Counted from the first letter of the stretch, positions 1-13,326 are shown. The stretch: DNA of 64,000 nt from Apiospora phragmitis (GCA_038363925.1 JAQQWL010000002.1:3100001-3164000); one strand, 5' to 3'. The notes: generated by a model from the letters alone, not told the origin. A program made the numbers and translations.

Positions 1-3000
1 CCCCCTGGGGTTTGGAGCGGCCGAGACCCAGAGACCCAGAGACCAAAACGTCCGAGTCACGAGACCGCGTGGCACCCGCACCCGGGCTGACGCGCGCTGG
101 TCTGGCCGCCCCTCCTAGCAGGCCACCTAGTAACAGAAGCTACAAGTAGTAGTAGCTAAACACGAGTTCGACTTTGACGGACGGAGCGGGTATCGAGCTA
201 GCGCCGTGGCAGCCCGCGGAAACAGACCGCCGCGGAGAAAGGGCTGGGCTGGGCTGGGCTGCCTCGCGCTCAGCTGGCAACGGCGCCGATTACAGTTCTT
301 GCTAACAGGCACGTTGTCATCTGGGGTGGTTTGTCACTTGCTGTCAGAGAATTGAATCTCAAGGGGCCTTGGCGTGCGCGGCCGCCCGCTTACCACAAGG
401 TGGAATGAGGTCGTATCATCTTACAGACTTACAAACTCTCTCTCTCTCTTTCTTGGATCAATCATTCGCCTCAGGTCTTTCCAGCTCCTCGAATCGAAAT
501 GTGTAACCGCCTCTATCTGCTTCGTGGTACTGTGCTGGAGGAGCCCAGCTAGGCCCTAATCTACCTAGGAGGTGGACTGGCGCATGGGAAATAGTGGACT
601 CGGCGCCAACCCTTAACCGATAGCAACGTGAGACGAACTGCCGGAGATTGAAGGTCCCTCCCGTCAAGCCGCCTTGAGCCAGCCGGCGCACAGCGAGTGT
701 ATGTGCATTTACGGAATTACGGGATTTCGCTGTTGGCTTTCCTTCAGGACGCCCGGACCAGCCATATTACGCGGAGATGGGCTCTGTTGGCGTCGTTACA
801 TTTGGCTGATGGATTTCCTTAGTTAAGTACATAGCTTTAGGGGCGGCCCCCTTTTCCTTGTTGTCCGCATGCACACTCACCTAGTCACTCACAGTGCACA
901 CTACCGCCAACTAACTTACTACACTACACATGCGACTCTTTGACCGCCAATCGTTGCCCTTTTCCCCGGGGCCACGATAGCCGGTGAGTGCCGTGCTCAG
1001 GTGCCGGGCCTAGTGGGGAAAGGGCTGGGTGAAATAAACACCCTCGCTGGTGTGAGCAAACTGAATGCCGCACGATCTACGCACGACTGCAGCCTGCGAA
1101 ACAGACTCTCTCCCTGTTCCCTGAACGGGAACGAAGATCATTGTTTATCGCTGCTAGAGGAACAACGTGTCGTGTCGCCATACATACTTTAGAATAGGGT
1201 CGTCGTCGAAGTGGCTCTTGATCCATCCACACCGTTATATGCATACCCTTCCGACATCATGGGGCTGCTGCTGCTGCTGGCAGCTGCCGTCTTCTGCTTG
1301 TACCACACTACTATTCGTATGCTGTGAACCCCGAATAGGTAATCAGCAATGTAAGAGAGAGGTCAGCTAGTATCCCAAGGTATCACGAGCGAATACAGTA
1401 AGGTAAGGCAATATTGATATGTAGTTCGGTGCTGAAAACGGGGTCGGTTATGGAAGGATTTGACGGCCTTCCATTCTCAATCAGCCTTACCAAGTCGCAT
1501 CACTACACCCAGGTAAAGGTACTGGTGCCATCCTTGTCGTTCTCGTTCAGCCCTTTTCTCGAACATTTCCATTTTGGAGGTGCATCCAATCACCGTTATA
1601 ACCAACCCCCACTCACACAACTTCCCTCCGTCAAAAGCGATAATGGTCGGGTTTTCCCGACGGACACGCACTGCACACACACTCTATCAGAGTGCGAAGC
1701 CAAGGTGCTAACGGCATGGCCGTCCAATATGCATGGACAATTGGTGACCACAACAACAAACGGAGAGCATTGGGCACCCTCACATATGGACGGGTTGCCC
1801 TCTTTTCGCTGCATCTTTTCTTGACGATGATATGGCTCTTGGCGAAATCACGTACTCGATTTGGGATAGATGCTTCGCTCTTCAATTGGGGGGACAGCTA
1901 CGTAGCATCTGTGGTTCAATCCCAACTCCACCAACAACCGAGGTCTCCTCTTGGAGTTGCGCCGCACAGAAACTCATGCGCTGATTGCACCGAGATGATG
2001 CCTGCTAGCTGCACATGTTTGACATGTTCCCTGAAACGTAGGATGGATGATCTCCCCCCAAAAACAGCCTTTTTTTCCTGTATCCAACGATGTATCTTCA
2101 GGTACACCGACTTTGGTTGCATTCTCGCTCTCTCGCTCACTCTCTGTCCTCCCCACGACGAACGACAGGGAACGAGCCAAAAGCATGGTTGCATTGGGGC
2201 CAATCTCCATACCTCCGGTCCGAATAGTAGTATGCAAGCGCACATCCTACGTAAGTACTTACCCTTTTTTTGTTTTGGCTATATCGATCACTTTCATTAG
2301 TGCCACGAGTGCTAGGCTCGGGTATCTCACCCAGCCAGCAAGCAGCCAACAACCAGCCAACTTAAGTGGCCGGCCAGTGAGTGCACCTGCCAGCCCCTAG
2401 CGGAGAACGTTTAGGGGGTCGATGCCACGAGCTGCTTCAAAAGATGCATTTATGTGTGTGGCTCTTCATCTCGGTCAAGTGGGTGCGTCGTCCAGATACA
2501 GACCCCCATGGTGTCAGGCGACGCACACTGAGTAAGGTTTGGTGAGCGTGGCTGGGCGAGCAAGGGGACACGCAAATGCCGGGCCACACCCATATCCAAC
2601 GTCCATTATGCCGAACTTCGAAGGTCTGCACCCATGGCAGTTTTCGAAACTGGGATGGACCTTTTCCTGGGCCTTATTCAGGGAAAAATGCTAACCAGAG
2701 CGAGAAATGGGGTGGGGGAGCGGGCTCCAGCTGCGATCCCAGGGGTTCAATACGGGACTCAGTATCCGTACCACGGTACGCTGCAACCTTGCTACACTTA
2801 TAGATCCTTTTTATTGTTAAAAGGCCGGGTTCTTGGGCAGGCATTTGGCGACAACCGGAAAAACGCTTTGACAAAGAAGGAGTTAAAGTACCTCCATAGA
2901 AGCCAAACCCGCCAATCTTCCGTCGTCGCTGCTCGCTCCGACAGGGCACGGCTGTCTGGTGGGGGCTCCGGACATCAGACACTTGCCTTGGCTTGCTGGA

Positions 3001-6000
3001 TGATCAGTGGGCTAAGCCGGATGCGGTGTCTTCGCCCGCGATGCTCGAGTCAAAAAATCCGGGCACTTTCCGTCCATGTCACGTCACGAAACATCTAACA
3101 GACCACACACGCATATGTATTATAAGGATTTGTTAGTGGCTTGCTACACCTGACGGAACTTGCCAGGCGCACCGCCGCCGCCCAGAGGGAGAGCACCCAG
3201 GGCCTTATCATGCGAAAAGTCCCTTCTCTCCATCCCCCGGATGCTACCCATCTATGGTAAGCATATGTAATCGGTGACTACGCGCGACAGGGCTTAGTTC
3301 CCTTTCCTCTTTCAGGGGACTTGATGATATATGACATGGTTTGTTACAAAGAAATGACGCCCGTTGCCCTGGCCCCCCCTGGCTCCTCCCGTATATGCGA
3401 TGCTGATGACGACCAGAAAAGGACCAGCACCACCGCTCTGCGTAGATATGTGCCCCGTATTTGGGCTCTTTCACCTTGACTTGAAGCCTTACATACGACG
3501 ACGTACGTATGTACATGGGGACGGGAGGGGTTCAGATGAATCCGCCGCGTAGGCATTGAGAAAACCAAGTAACTACCTAGGAACCCCCTCCCAGTTCACG
3601 CCCCTACGGCACGGTACATACACCCTCCCCTGGTCGGCATGGGCTTCTTCCTATCGTCCCGCGGCATGATCCTTCGCGGCACGGAAAGAGCAGGTTACGG
3701 TAGCAGGATCCATCCGCACGCCTATAGTCACTAAAAGTGATTTTACTTTGTTTGAAACGTGGGTGACAAACTGACTCGGGCGCGGCCCGGTTGATGGTTT
3801 ATGATACTACCCTTATTTCCCATCAAAGAAAGTCATAGCAGGCGCGTGGGTGGCGAGCAGCACGTTTTTTCCCTTTTCTCGTTTCTCGGGGAATATGTCG
3901 GTGGAATTTTGTCTCGTCGTCGGATATACGTAGGCACGTATCGTATAGCTGGGCAGGCCACATCCATATGATAACAACTAGCCTCAGTCAGCATGCATTG
4001 GCGCGAATTTGCACAGCCTCACTCCGGACGGGTCCTGCTCACGCGGAGCGGAGATTCAACTACTGCTTAATACAATGCAGTGAGAATGATTATAGTCCCA
4101 TTGGGGTATACGGAAATCGATATGTAGATTATGCTGGTGGGCAAGTGAGCTAGGGGTCAAAGATTAAGACGACGACTTACGTAAGCTCTCACAACGACTA
4201 TACAAGTCCCTTATACTCGAAATCATGAGGCAGTGTATCAATAGCCAGCTCAGTGAGGACGGTGAGGCAGTGAGCGTATATTGCTACTGTACGGGAACAA
4301 TTCTCAGAAAGAGGCACTTCCTGATACTGCTCATATGTGACAGTCTCTTTTTAAGAGGGAAAGTGGTTATACAAACCGTGAGTGATTTTACAGACCGTTT
4401 TCCGTCAGTAAGCTGCTTGTAAATTTATACAAACTGCCCGGCTCAGAGTCTCTTTAAACTGATTTCCGATGTCAGTGTCATTTCAGCTAAGATAAATAGA
4501 GAATTGCAATAACCAAATTGGTTATATAAATCATGAGCTCATGTGGGAAGTCCAAAAAAAAATCCCCAAGGACAACCCGGGTCGTCAAGATATTACTTTC
4601 AAAGTGACTAAGAGGATTTTCTACTCTTTATCCTGTTTCGTTAGATGATAGCTATGGCCCACGGCTTTGCTACTGAATAGCGTGCCATAATTGTACGCCT
4701 AATATCCGAAAGAAGCATGCCAATTGTCAGTCTTATAAACGACGGGTAATTAGATCTACATGCCATGGCAACAACCACAGCAGTATCCGAGAAAAGGTGC
4801 TGCATCAGAACATTTGTAGATAGCTTCGAAGTACGTGTTCTCAGGATTGCATGTGCAGTTTGTACGAGGGCCTGGATGGCGAGGCTCGCCCCTTTTTGCC
4901 CAACCCACCTTATGTGCCGGGCCTCTCCTGTGATATTATTACCGTGACTCCAGCAGAGTCTGGATATTGAGGTGATATACTGCAACTCCAGATCCGCAAT
5001 ACTTCACGCAACCAACAAAGTCCTGTCCATATCTTCCCAGGAAAGCAACAAGCAACCAATACACGTCAAATCACATCAATTTGAGCTGTTAAGCATATGT
5101 TGTGTCTAGCACGGCCAGGACGCACCATAAGCCGCCGCCGATAGGATAGGGGCGACAGGAAACACACCGAGACCAAGAGCCATTCGTATCAAAGAAGAAA
5201 AAGTGTGTGGCGGCTGGGCAATAATCAAATAACAATATCGGGAGCCCGTGGGAAGCCAGATAGAGCAAGCCAGGTCCGATTGGGGTCTATGTCGTGAAAC
5301 AGCAACCACAACTCTTGTTCCGTCCTCGATCACGAGGATACGGCAGAGTTTGCTGAGAGTTTCGTGTAGGAGGGATTTATTAATACTTGGGGGCCATAAC
5401 AATTGCACTTTCCGGACCCAACGTCTATTATTAGAAGTTCCCCCGCCTTTTCATCAACCACACCCGAGTATACTGTCCCCGTAGATACATCTCAGAGAGA
5501 GGCCTGTCAAAATTTAGATTCTAAGTTTGGGACTGCCACTATGTATGAAAGGAGGTATACAGCATAGGTGCAAAGCCCGCTTCTTGTGTTGCTTGGTGCT
5601 ATTTTGGGCTTCCCTTTTCGCGAACTCTTGCCCTGTCTGGCAGGACATGAAACTCTCGGCCTCCAATTCGGGAAATGGAAACTCCAAAAGGCTTTTGCCC
5701 TTTAAGGCTGAGAAGGATTCCGTAGGATTCATCCTCGTCCACCACCCACAAGAAGCCACCACCACACCACCACCGCCATCAGCATCCATTAGCTCACTAT
5801 GCATCCGTTCTCTCAGCCTTAAGGCTAGGCATCCGAGGAGGTAATGTATGCACTACTATCATGCAGAGTGAGCGAGCTAAGGAGGTGAGAGCATGACCCA
5901 ACCACATGGTAGCCTAGTTAGCCCCTTGCACCAGGTTAGTAGCCAGTAGTAGTTTGTACTCCTCGGTGCCGAGGAATCCTTCGGAAAATGATATGATATG

Positions 6001-8967
6001 ATAGCGTGTAGGAAAGTGGGGATTAGTCGTTACACATCACCACCACATATTAATATAACAACATAGCATACAGAGTAATAGGCGGCGAAAGGAAGTAGTT
6101 AGTAATGAATGACGAATTGCGACTAATCATCTTGTCGCGTACAAGGTCGAAAAAATAATGACCAGGGTCATCATTTACTCGAGACGGCGAGGTATCAGCC
6201 ACAGGGGTAGTGGTATTGTATCGCCTGCCCTCGCCCTACTAGTACTTACTATATACCAGCTCCCACCCTCCAACGGTGATATGTACTAAAGAGGGACCCC
6301 GTTAGTTGGGTGCTGGCTTGGGTCCGGCCTAACACATAACGTATCTGACATCGTTTCCTTCTTCTCAGGTCAGGATCGGTGGTTTGCGGGAGGCGCACCC
6401 AGTAGCCCGGAGAAAATGGTAGGGCACAGGGGCCAGTCCTTTCGAGTAAGGCTAGAAATTGCGACGGTTGCAGCCTATTAGCATGCATGCAATCCTTCAG
6501 ACAAAAGACACGGTTCAGCATCCGTTCCTTCTAGGTGATCTGTATGTTATTTGCTCGGGGTCTTTCTTCCGCCCTACGTACATACAGTAGACACCCCGAA
6601 GGAAGGAGGCGGGCACCATGAAGGTTGTTGTTACCTACACCTCCCCTCTCAAGGGTAGGGTCGACCTAGCCCAGAAGAAGTTTCTCTTGGCCTGCGGCAC
6701 AGCAGCACCGTTGATCTCGGTGGAGGCTCCCAATGCATGCATGTCCCGCAACGAACACGCCAAAGTACATGTTACCCTTCAGGTAGGTGCGGCATATACC
6801 TTTAATTGTGGGCGTCGGTTCTCGCGAAGAGAACCAATCGCGCGGCATCCCACATGGGATTCGGCTGCAGTCTAGGAGTGCATGTGAACGTGGGCTGATG
6901 ATGGAAGAACTGAACAGAGAAGCCCCACGGTTGCGCGGAAAAGAATCCCCGTGGCTGGGTTTGTTCATTATTCCTTCTTCATTTCAGTTCTCTTGCCGGC
7001 ACGTACCAAGTAGGGTGTTGGAATAGCAGCGCCGAATGCCACCGTATCCCAGGTGTCTGTGTGTATGCCAAGTTTCTATCACCACTCAGCCCTAAGCCGA
7101 TTACTCTGAGGACCTTATTTGATAGATATCACGGCGCCGCATGGGATTCAGAGCCGCTCTCGAGTTTGAAGTTGATTTTGTCGATCAAGACATGAGCAGG
7201 CCGCCCATATCCGGCCTGTTGTAGCTCAGCCCAGCCCAGCAAAAGTACGCCATGCGGAGACGTATGATTAATCAATAAGCATCACTTCTTAACAGGTCTG
7301 CTCTTGCCCATACTTCAGCCATGCATTCCTTCAATATAACAGGATTGGGCGAAAATGATGCCGAGCACTGAGGAGCCAGCTCAGGAAGCCATCTGCTGTA
7401 GTGCTGCAATGTCCTTCTGACTGGGAGGTAGGCAGTAGCTCAGCGGCACAGGATGTATATCAGAATGCTAAGCAGCTGACTCGCAACAATCCTGAACGGA
7501 GCCTATGTTCCTCAATTTACGGATTGGCTGCTCAGAAGAAGGCTTGTAGGTTCACAGCGTACCGCATATCCCTAATCCGCAGGTCGTATGATGGAGGATA
7601 ACCCAACCGGCGATGGGCCATCCTACGATGTCTTGCAACCTGCCGGACCCGGCTATCTCAACGGCGGTAATGTACAACAGCAACACACCCCACCCGGGCC
7701 GTAGTTGTGCATTAGGGGGCTCCAATGAACCGTGCTGACAGCTTAGTCTAATAATGGCTACTGTGGAGAGCGGATAGCCTCTGGGGGCCAGGGCCGATCC
7801 AGACGCAGGGTGGCAGGCTCGATAGATGACGTCTCTATGGTCCTCGACAGGCCATGGCAGTCTCTGGAGGAATGAGGCACATGCGGCTCGGGCCCAGGTT
7901 GTAGTTTTATTGGCGGACATACGAAGCATTGCGCTCGAATGCGCCAATTCCCAAAAGAGGAATGTGACACTTTCCCATGATTTGGGCCGTACGCGGCGCA
8001 TAACAAAAGCCCGGGTGACCGATCCTGGCGGAGAAAAACAAAGGGTGGGGGAGGGGGATGGCTGAGCATTCCGCAGATTCCAGTATTGGAGGCCGGAACG
8101 ATGACTTTCGATTTCGACGCTCACAAGGATTCCTTCGCGGCTCTGGCTCCGCATGAATATTCCTCTCCAGCGAAGCCGGTCATCAGGTCCACGATCCGCC
8201 CCTATCCGAGGATGAAAATCTTGTCATGGTAGCCCGAGGCAAGCAGGCAAATCCGACCTGATACGTGACAAGAGCAGGCCGAAACGAATCATACGAAAGC
8301 AAAAGATGCAGTGCAACCCATTCAAGTGTTATTTGGCTGCGTCATGAGCTTAATTAAAACGCGAATTCAGGAGAGCCTGTACTGCCTGATTGCGTCCTGA
8401 ACAGGTAGCCTTAGTGAGTGCCGTGTTCTGCGGCGGGTATGCCTTTCTGATCGTACGCCCAGTAAAGTACTTTGGGCACTTATGAGCTCAAGTCGAGTGT
8501 GGTATATTGTGCTCTCAATACTTCGTTTGCATCGGTGTTTGTGACTGGCCTGGGAGAATTGGATGAAGACAGCAGCCATTGGCAACTTTGAGACGGTTAA
8601 TGAGATGGCAGCTGCTGTTGAATGCCCTGTCGCGCCTGCTTAAGTGGAAACCGCTCTAACTTTAGTGGCTGAGGCAGCTGTGGCACGCTAATCGTTGCTT
8701 CTCTCTTCTGTGCAGCTGGCACGACCACTAATGGTAATGGGCCTTCAAGCCTTACACGAAACGTCCAAGAAGGTAGAGACTTACAGAAGCTGGTGCATCA
8801 ATTCGTTAACTTTCAGGCGCAAACTCGCCCAAGATCCTATCCCTTCGCCACACCTTGTTCCAAGACCTTGGTCTGGGGAAAGCATCGACGAATTGCCTAT
8901 CCTCATCGATTGGTTGAGGCTCTTCAGCATCCCAACCCAAGTCCCACTCGTGGGCAAATCGTCCATC
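1..8967. other. Long stretch without a supportable gene
   Basis: Almost 9 kb precede the first recognisable gene. Open frames of up to about 200 codons occur on both strands, but their translations have no conserved motif, no plausible signal peptide with following cysteines, and biased composition typical of chance frames. Many overlap each other on opposite strands. The region contains T- and CT-rich patches and a GGGCT tandem run near the left end. The final few hundred bases are presumably the promoter and 5' leader of the Med18 gene. Regulatory RNA or unspliced small exons cannot be excluded from sequence alone. Confidence 0.5.
241..260. repeat. GGGCT tandem microsatellite (4 units)
   Basis: Four uninterrupted copies of GGGCT lie in a GC-rich patch. 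It is a simple tandem repeat with no gene assigned around it. Confidence 0.85.
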
Positions 8968-9854
8968 ATGTACGAACTGAGCTTCAATGGGACCATCTTC
9001 AAGGCCGACATCGACAATGCCCGAGCAATCTTGGGCGGAATCTGTTGGTCGCAAGGTCTTCACACTGTCAAGCGGGTCGTATATTACGCCGGGCCGCCTC
9101 AACCGCATCCCAAAGGCCTTCCCAAGTTAGAACACGTGACGCAGATGCCACCGCCTCCTAACAATCAGCAGCGTCCTCGTCCGCACCCGGCCTGGAGTGC
9201 CCTGAGCAAGGAGCTCGCTCGCTCGTCCTATTTCTTGCGCTTGGCATACAATGTGTCGCCCGAGAAGGATTTCGACACCGAGGCCGAGGTGGATCTGAAC
9301 ACGGTAGCGGGCACACTGCAATGGTTCGACTTCCCGGATCCTCCCAAGGGCCAGCCCTTCACACAGCGACGGAAGATGGAGATTCCTGGCCAGGGCAACT
9401 TGCCGATGGTCATGGCTGACAACAAATACGAGTAAGGCCTTCTTCCCGACAGCTGACCACTGTGTATCCTATTGCAAGCTGCCGTGGTACTAACACGGCG
9501 TTCGACGGTAGGTTCGACAAGGAGCTCATCGAGGAAACATGGTCTTTCGTCAAGGATGAAGACTTCGAAATCGCCTTTACGCGCCATTTTGCGCTGCCAG
9601 AAAGGGACGTGGAGCCACGTACTCAACTGGGGAGATTGCCACCATGGGCGGATCTGGTACCATTGGACCCCGCGGAGAAGTGGTTGGTGACAATCAAGTC
9701 GTTTGCGTGGGAAGAGAACAACCCGGAGGAGGTCAAGAAGGCCGCATCCCAGATCCTAGAGGAGAAGGCGTTCTTCGATAGACTGTTCACATTTGAGGCC
9801 GTCGACAGAAGGGATCTCGACACAAGGGTACCGCCTCCGGGCAGAATGATGTGA
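8968..9854 (+). CDS. med18: Mediator of RNA polymerase II transcription subunit 18 (Med18/Srb5), two exons
   Basis: Med18 is a head-module subunit of the Mediator complex in the nucleus and links activators to RNA polymerase II. Exons are 8968-9431 and 9512-9854, giving 268 residues. The intron starts GTAAGG, has a perfect TACTAAC branch site at 9488-9494 and ends GTAG. The product opens MYELSFNGTI, as fungal Med18 proteins do. It then shows the conserved block TLQWFDFPDPPKG, the LPMVMADNKYE segment across the splice, and a C-terminal FEAVDRRDLDTRV block. The frame is open upstream to an ATG at 8695, which would add 91 residues without family similarity, so I chose the ATG at 8968. Family assignment rests on remembered pattern similarity over the whole length. 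Confidence 0.88.
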
Positions 9855-10307
9855 TGGCAACCAATCAGGCATATGAAGCTGTCCGTTCCTATCTAGCAGA
9901 AGAAGCTAGTCTAATGACAATCTAGTAGCTGGCATAATGTGAATACGGCGTTTACTACAGCGTTTGTTCAATTTGAGTCAGTCGACCAATGTTGAATCGA
10001 CTTGGAACGTAGTAGATTAATGACTGGCTAATGTGTTACGATCATCCAGCCTGGGCTTGTACGAGTACCATCATATTCCAGGTTCATTCTAAAGACGTGG
10101 CGCGAGAGCTCACTCAGGCCCAGACGGATAGATCTCGTCGCGGGCCGGCCGTGTGAGTAGCCGAATTTGCCAATACTCTCCTCGATCTCGTTAATCTCTG
10201 ATCTATACACGGAGGGGAGGCCTTTCCTACCCTACACGAGCAGCCATAGCCACCCGGCGCTGGTAGAAGCAGCGCCTAGAAAGCCTTCAAAGACTTGCCT
10301 GTGTATT
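9855..10307. other. Intergenic, downstream of Med18
   Basis: This holds the 3' flank of the Med18 gene. I see no open frame or RNA gene I would defend. Confidence 0.5.
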
Positions 10308-10574
10308 CTAGCGTTTGTTTGATTCGATGCTGATCAGCTGTAAACTTGGTACAGGCTGCGCGTTATTATCTACAGGACTCGCCGAAATGATGAAATCTGC
10401 GAGGAAATTCTCCACCAACTCAATCTCAATGTACTCTGACCCTTCCGCTGCTTCGGGAAATGCTGTGGGAATGAGGGCCTTATAACGATACTCAGAATCA
10501 GGCCTTTCCAACCAACAGTCTTTTGCATCTTCTTTAAGTCGCTCCAGGTTCATCATAGCCTCAAGCTCAACCAT
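10308..10574 (-). CDS. Hypothetical 88-residue protein or gene remnant
   Basis: The reading frame from the ATG at 10574 encodes an acidic 88-residue product with a natural-looking composition, including MVELEAMMNLERLKEDAKDC and a YIEIELVENFLADFI helix-like segment. No signal peptide, membrane segment or family motif is visible. It could be a true small gene, the last exon of a longer gene on this strand, or a relic. Another open frame at 10727-10993 on the same strand may belong to the same relic, but no convincing intron joins them. Function unknown. Confidence 0.25.
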   Translation of the reverse strand: MVELEAMMNLERLKEDAKDCWLERPDSEYRYKALIPTAFPEAAEGSEYIEIELVENFLADFIISASPVDNNAQPVPSLQLISIESNKR

Positions 10575-11170
10575 GGCTGCCGATACAAGCAAACGAGGGT
10601 CTAGTGACTAAGTAGGTAATGATAATTATGGCTTTTATCAAACCAACTTGATTTACGCAGCCTCTCTAGTGAGTGGGAAAACCATCGCATTGGTCTTTCT
10701 TCCAAAAGATTATTTCGAGCGCTCAGCTATTTCAGCCTTACTCCGAATCTGACATGATTAAACAATCTGTTATATAGGCGCCACAAAGGGGGAAAGGGAG
10801 CGGCATCGCTATTACATTTGACAGGGCTTTGCAGATCGACATGTTCATGATAAAGATCATAGGGCGCGGCTATAGTCATGATTAACATGGGGCTGAAATG
10901 GAAACGGCAAGACCTTTCAACCAGAAATGAGATGTGGCGATTTGCTTTTGTCCCCATATGCCAGTAGATCCTCAAACCCTCAGCGTGGTTCAAGGTGACG
11001 TTACGATGGGAAACATCTACCTAACCTACGTCATATATATATGCGTTTCTCTCTTTCCCAAAATACCAGACTTCACGAGCGCCATTGCAAGTTGAGCTAG
11101 AACAAGCATGTGGATCAACTCCACACTCTGGTCATCTCCGCGCCTACTCTGATGAGGGTCCAGGGAATCC
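10575..11170. other. Intergenic, no gene seen
   Basis: This lies between the doubtful small frame and the 3' end of the secreted protein gene. A short TA-rich patch is at about 11033-11043. Nothing else is supportable. Confidence 0.5.
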
Positions 11171-12497
11171 TTAAGCGCTCAAAGGTCCACTGTCGCAGTT
11201 GCTCTTAGTAGAACCACCAGCTGCAACCACGGCATCACCAATGCATCCCTTGACCGACGTTCCGGTGACTGTTCCAGTTGCGGCCCAGTCGTAGGTGCCG
11301 TTGTCGGGAGTCCAATTGAAGACCCACGAGGCCAGGGTGCCGCATGACGTGAGGCCGGCGTTGAGGTTGGCTCCATTGTCTCCGAGCTGGCTGTCGCTGA
11401 AGCCCTTGCCGTGAATATCGAAGGCTGCCGTCTGAGTGCCGTCAGAGTTGCTGCTGACAAGGCTCGCGCTGCAGGTATCGTCGACCCAGCCCTGCATGAC
11501 CGTAGCCAGCAGACCGCGGTCCATGGGAACTCCGGGCACTGCAACATTATCGTTAGCGGGATCTTATCTCTGGACGTTACAGTGCATCACGAGGATAGCT
11601 TCTGTGACATAAGACAGGGAAAGCATACTGTTGTAGACGGGGTCTTGGAACTCGGGACCAAGAGGTTCGCGTGTCAAGCAGTTGATGCGAACAAAGAGGA
11701 TGACGCCATCGGGATCACCGGCAGAATCATACCAGACACCCGGGGCGCAATAGTTTGCGGTGTTGACGACGTTAGGAGCGCACGTCCACACGCCATCTTG
11801 CCACATGGGGGAAGACTGCGACAAAGTGCCACTATGCAAGTGAAGAGGATGTCAGCAACCCGTACCTCGCTTGCCGGGAACCAGAGAATTGGTTGGGGCT
11901 TACCAGGTAGTCTTGCGGGCAGGGACGAAGGTGAAATAACCACACTCGCCCTCCTTGGGATCAAAGCTCCAAGAACGACCTTGACTGGTTCCGTAGCTCT
12001 GACTGTAGCCTCCACTGACACCAAGCTTGATGGCCTTGCCAACCTTGGGGCTGAAGCCAAAACTCCAGGACCTGGGAACATATCATGTTAGTTGGACATG
12101 GATAGAGTGTCAGGATGTGACGCTTCGAATGATTTCATACCAGCTAGTTGACTTGCCCTCGCTGAGATCGCACTTGGTTGGATAATGACACTCAGAACGG
12201 GGAAAGGCGACTCGGTAGCCCAATCGAACGTGGTGTCTTCAATCTGGTCAGTCATGTTGTTCAGACGTCGTGTTTGGGGGGATACGCACTGATCTGGCAG
12301 TAAGAGATGCAATCATAGGCATAGTTGGCCCATTGCGAACAGGAACCATCCGGATTGAGAGGGAACGGGGGAGGGCAAACATCGCCCAGGTACTCGTGGT
12401 AGAAGACCGGTGTAGCGCCAACGCCGTCGCAAGGGTTTGCAAAGGCCAACTTGGCCAGAGCCAGGAAGAAGAGCATGGCCATATTGGACAGCTCCAT
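11171..12497 (-). CDS. Secreted cysteine-rich protein of 348 residues, five exons
   Basis: Exons on the minus strand are 12497-12286, 12236-12141, 12071-11904, 11831-11629 and 11538-11171 (348 codons plus stop). The later introns begin GTATGA, GTAAGC and GTATGC; the first begins GTATCC. Several contain CTAAC or CTGAC branch sites. The product starts with a hydrophobic signal peptide (MAMLFFLALAKLAFA, about residues 6-20) and its mature part has 16 cysteines, an even number. A central Ser/Gly-rich segment (SFGFSPKVGKAIKLGVSGGY, then SQSYGTSQGRSWSFDP) is followed by a CGYFTFVP...CG motif that I associate with unnamed fungal secreted proteins. The alternating polar/hydrophobic pattern resembles a membrane-inserting beta-hairpin, but that is only inference. 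The first acceptor was chosen to keep the cysteine-rich frame. Function not established. Confidence 0.75.
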
Positions 12498-13326
12498 CTC
12501 GGTCGGTAGTGGTTGACTTGGGTAGTGAGCAGTAGCAAAGCAACACACGTGGAGAGGCTTGCTTTTGTCGGCACAGAGTTGTTTTGCTAAGTCAAGGCAA
12601 AGCGAAGGAGAAGCAAATGGCAAAGAAATGGAAGATAGGAATCAAAGTGTTTTCAGGCCGACTCCATATGAAACATGAAGGAGTGCATGCAATGGTAGGT
12701 GGAAAGGAAGGAAGGGAAAGCCCATCAGGAACTGCAGGTGCTAAAATACTGCTGCAGCTTCCTGTGAATACATACAGGGTGTAATTGCTGTATTCAATGG
12801 CATTGCATTCAATAGGTAGCATTGACTAAACCTGGACATCCCTTGACATGAACCTCATCATCGCTTGACCTTCACCTTTACAAGGCCTTCACTTTGACAT
12901 GACCCTACTGTAGCTTTAATGATATGACAGAAGTAAAGACTGCTTGAACAGACTGAAAAACCGCTAGCCCCTTTAATATGACAGAAGCTCCATGTGTAAA
13001 AGGGGAGTGGTGGTATTACTTACTACCTACATGTACTTGTATCCAAGCTTTAAGAGCCTTTCTGTATTCTCTTCCCAATCCTCCATCTAGGCAGCATCCC
13101 CAAAGTCCCCTTGTCATGAACCCATGAAATGCCCTGCGGGAGGATAATACCATCACCGAGCATACCTTTGAAAGAGACACCGAAGAACCACCCTGCAGGC
13201 CAATATATCATGGGAAAGTGAGGCAAGCTGCTTACGACTTGCCTACTTACCTAGGACAACGGTGGTGCTCAGACCTTCCCCAAGCTTGACAAGGACCAGA
13301 TCATGCAGTACCTCTCTTTTCCTGGA
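12498..13326. other. Intergenic between two secreted-protein genes
   Basis: This probably carries the promoter of the 348-residue gene and the 3' flank of the next gene, both on the minus strand. Loosely repeated CTTGACATGA-like words occur around 12840-12905. No further coding exon was recognised. Confidence 0.5.

Noticed and set aside
1692..2300. Long open frame of about 200 codons on the plus strand
   Set aside because: Overlapped by equally long frames on the other strand; composition is patchy, no motif, no plausible splice sites or start context.
4641..4985. 114-codon minus-strand frame that looked faintly transposase-like
   Set aside because: No catalytic motif and no terminal repeats nearby; the similarity was too vague to report.
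5527..5844. Frame with a hydrophobic cysteine-containing start resembling a signal peptide
   Set aside because: The hydrophobic part is internal, the rest is low-complexity Pro/Thr and Ser, and a competing frame covers it on the opposite strand.
7552..8154. 200-codon frame on the minus strand
   Set aside because: No recognisable domain and overlapping frames on both strands; reads like random translation of GC-balanced DNA.
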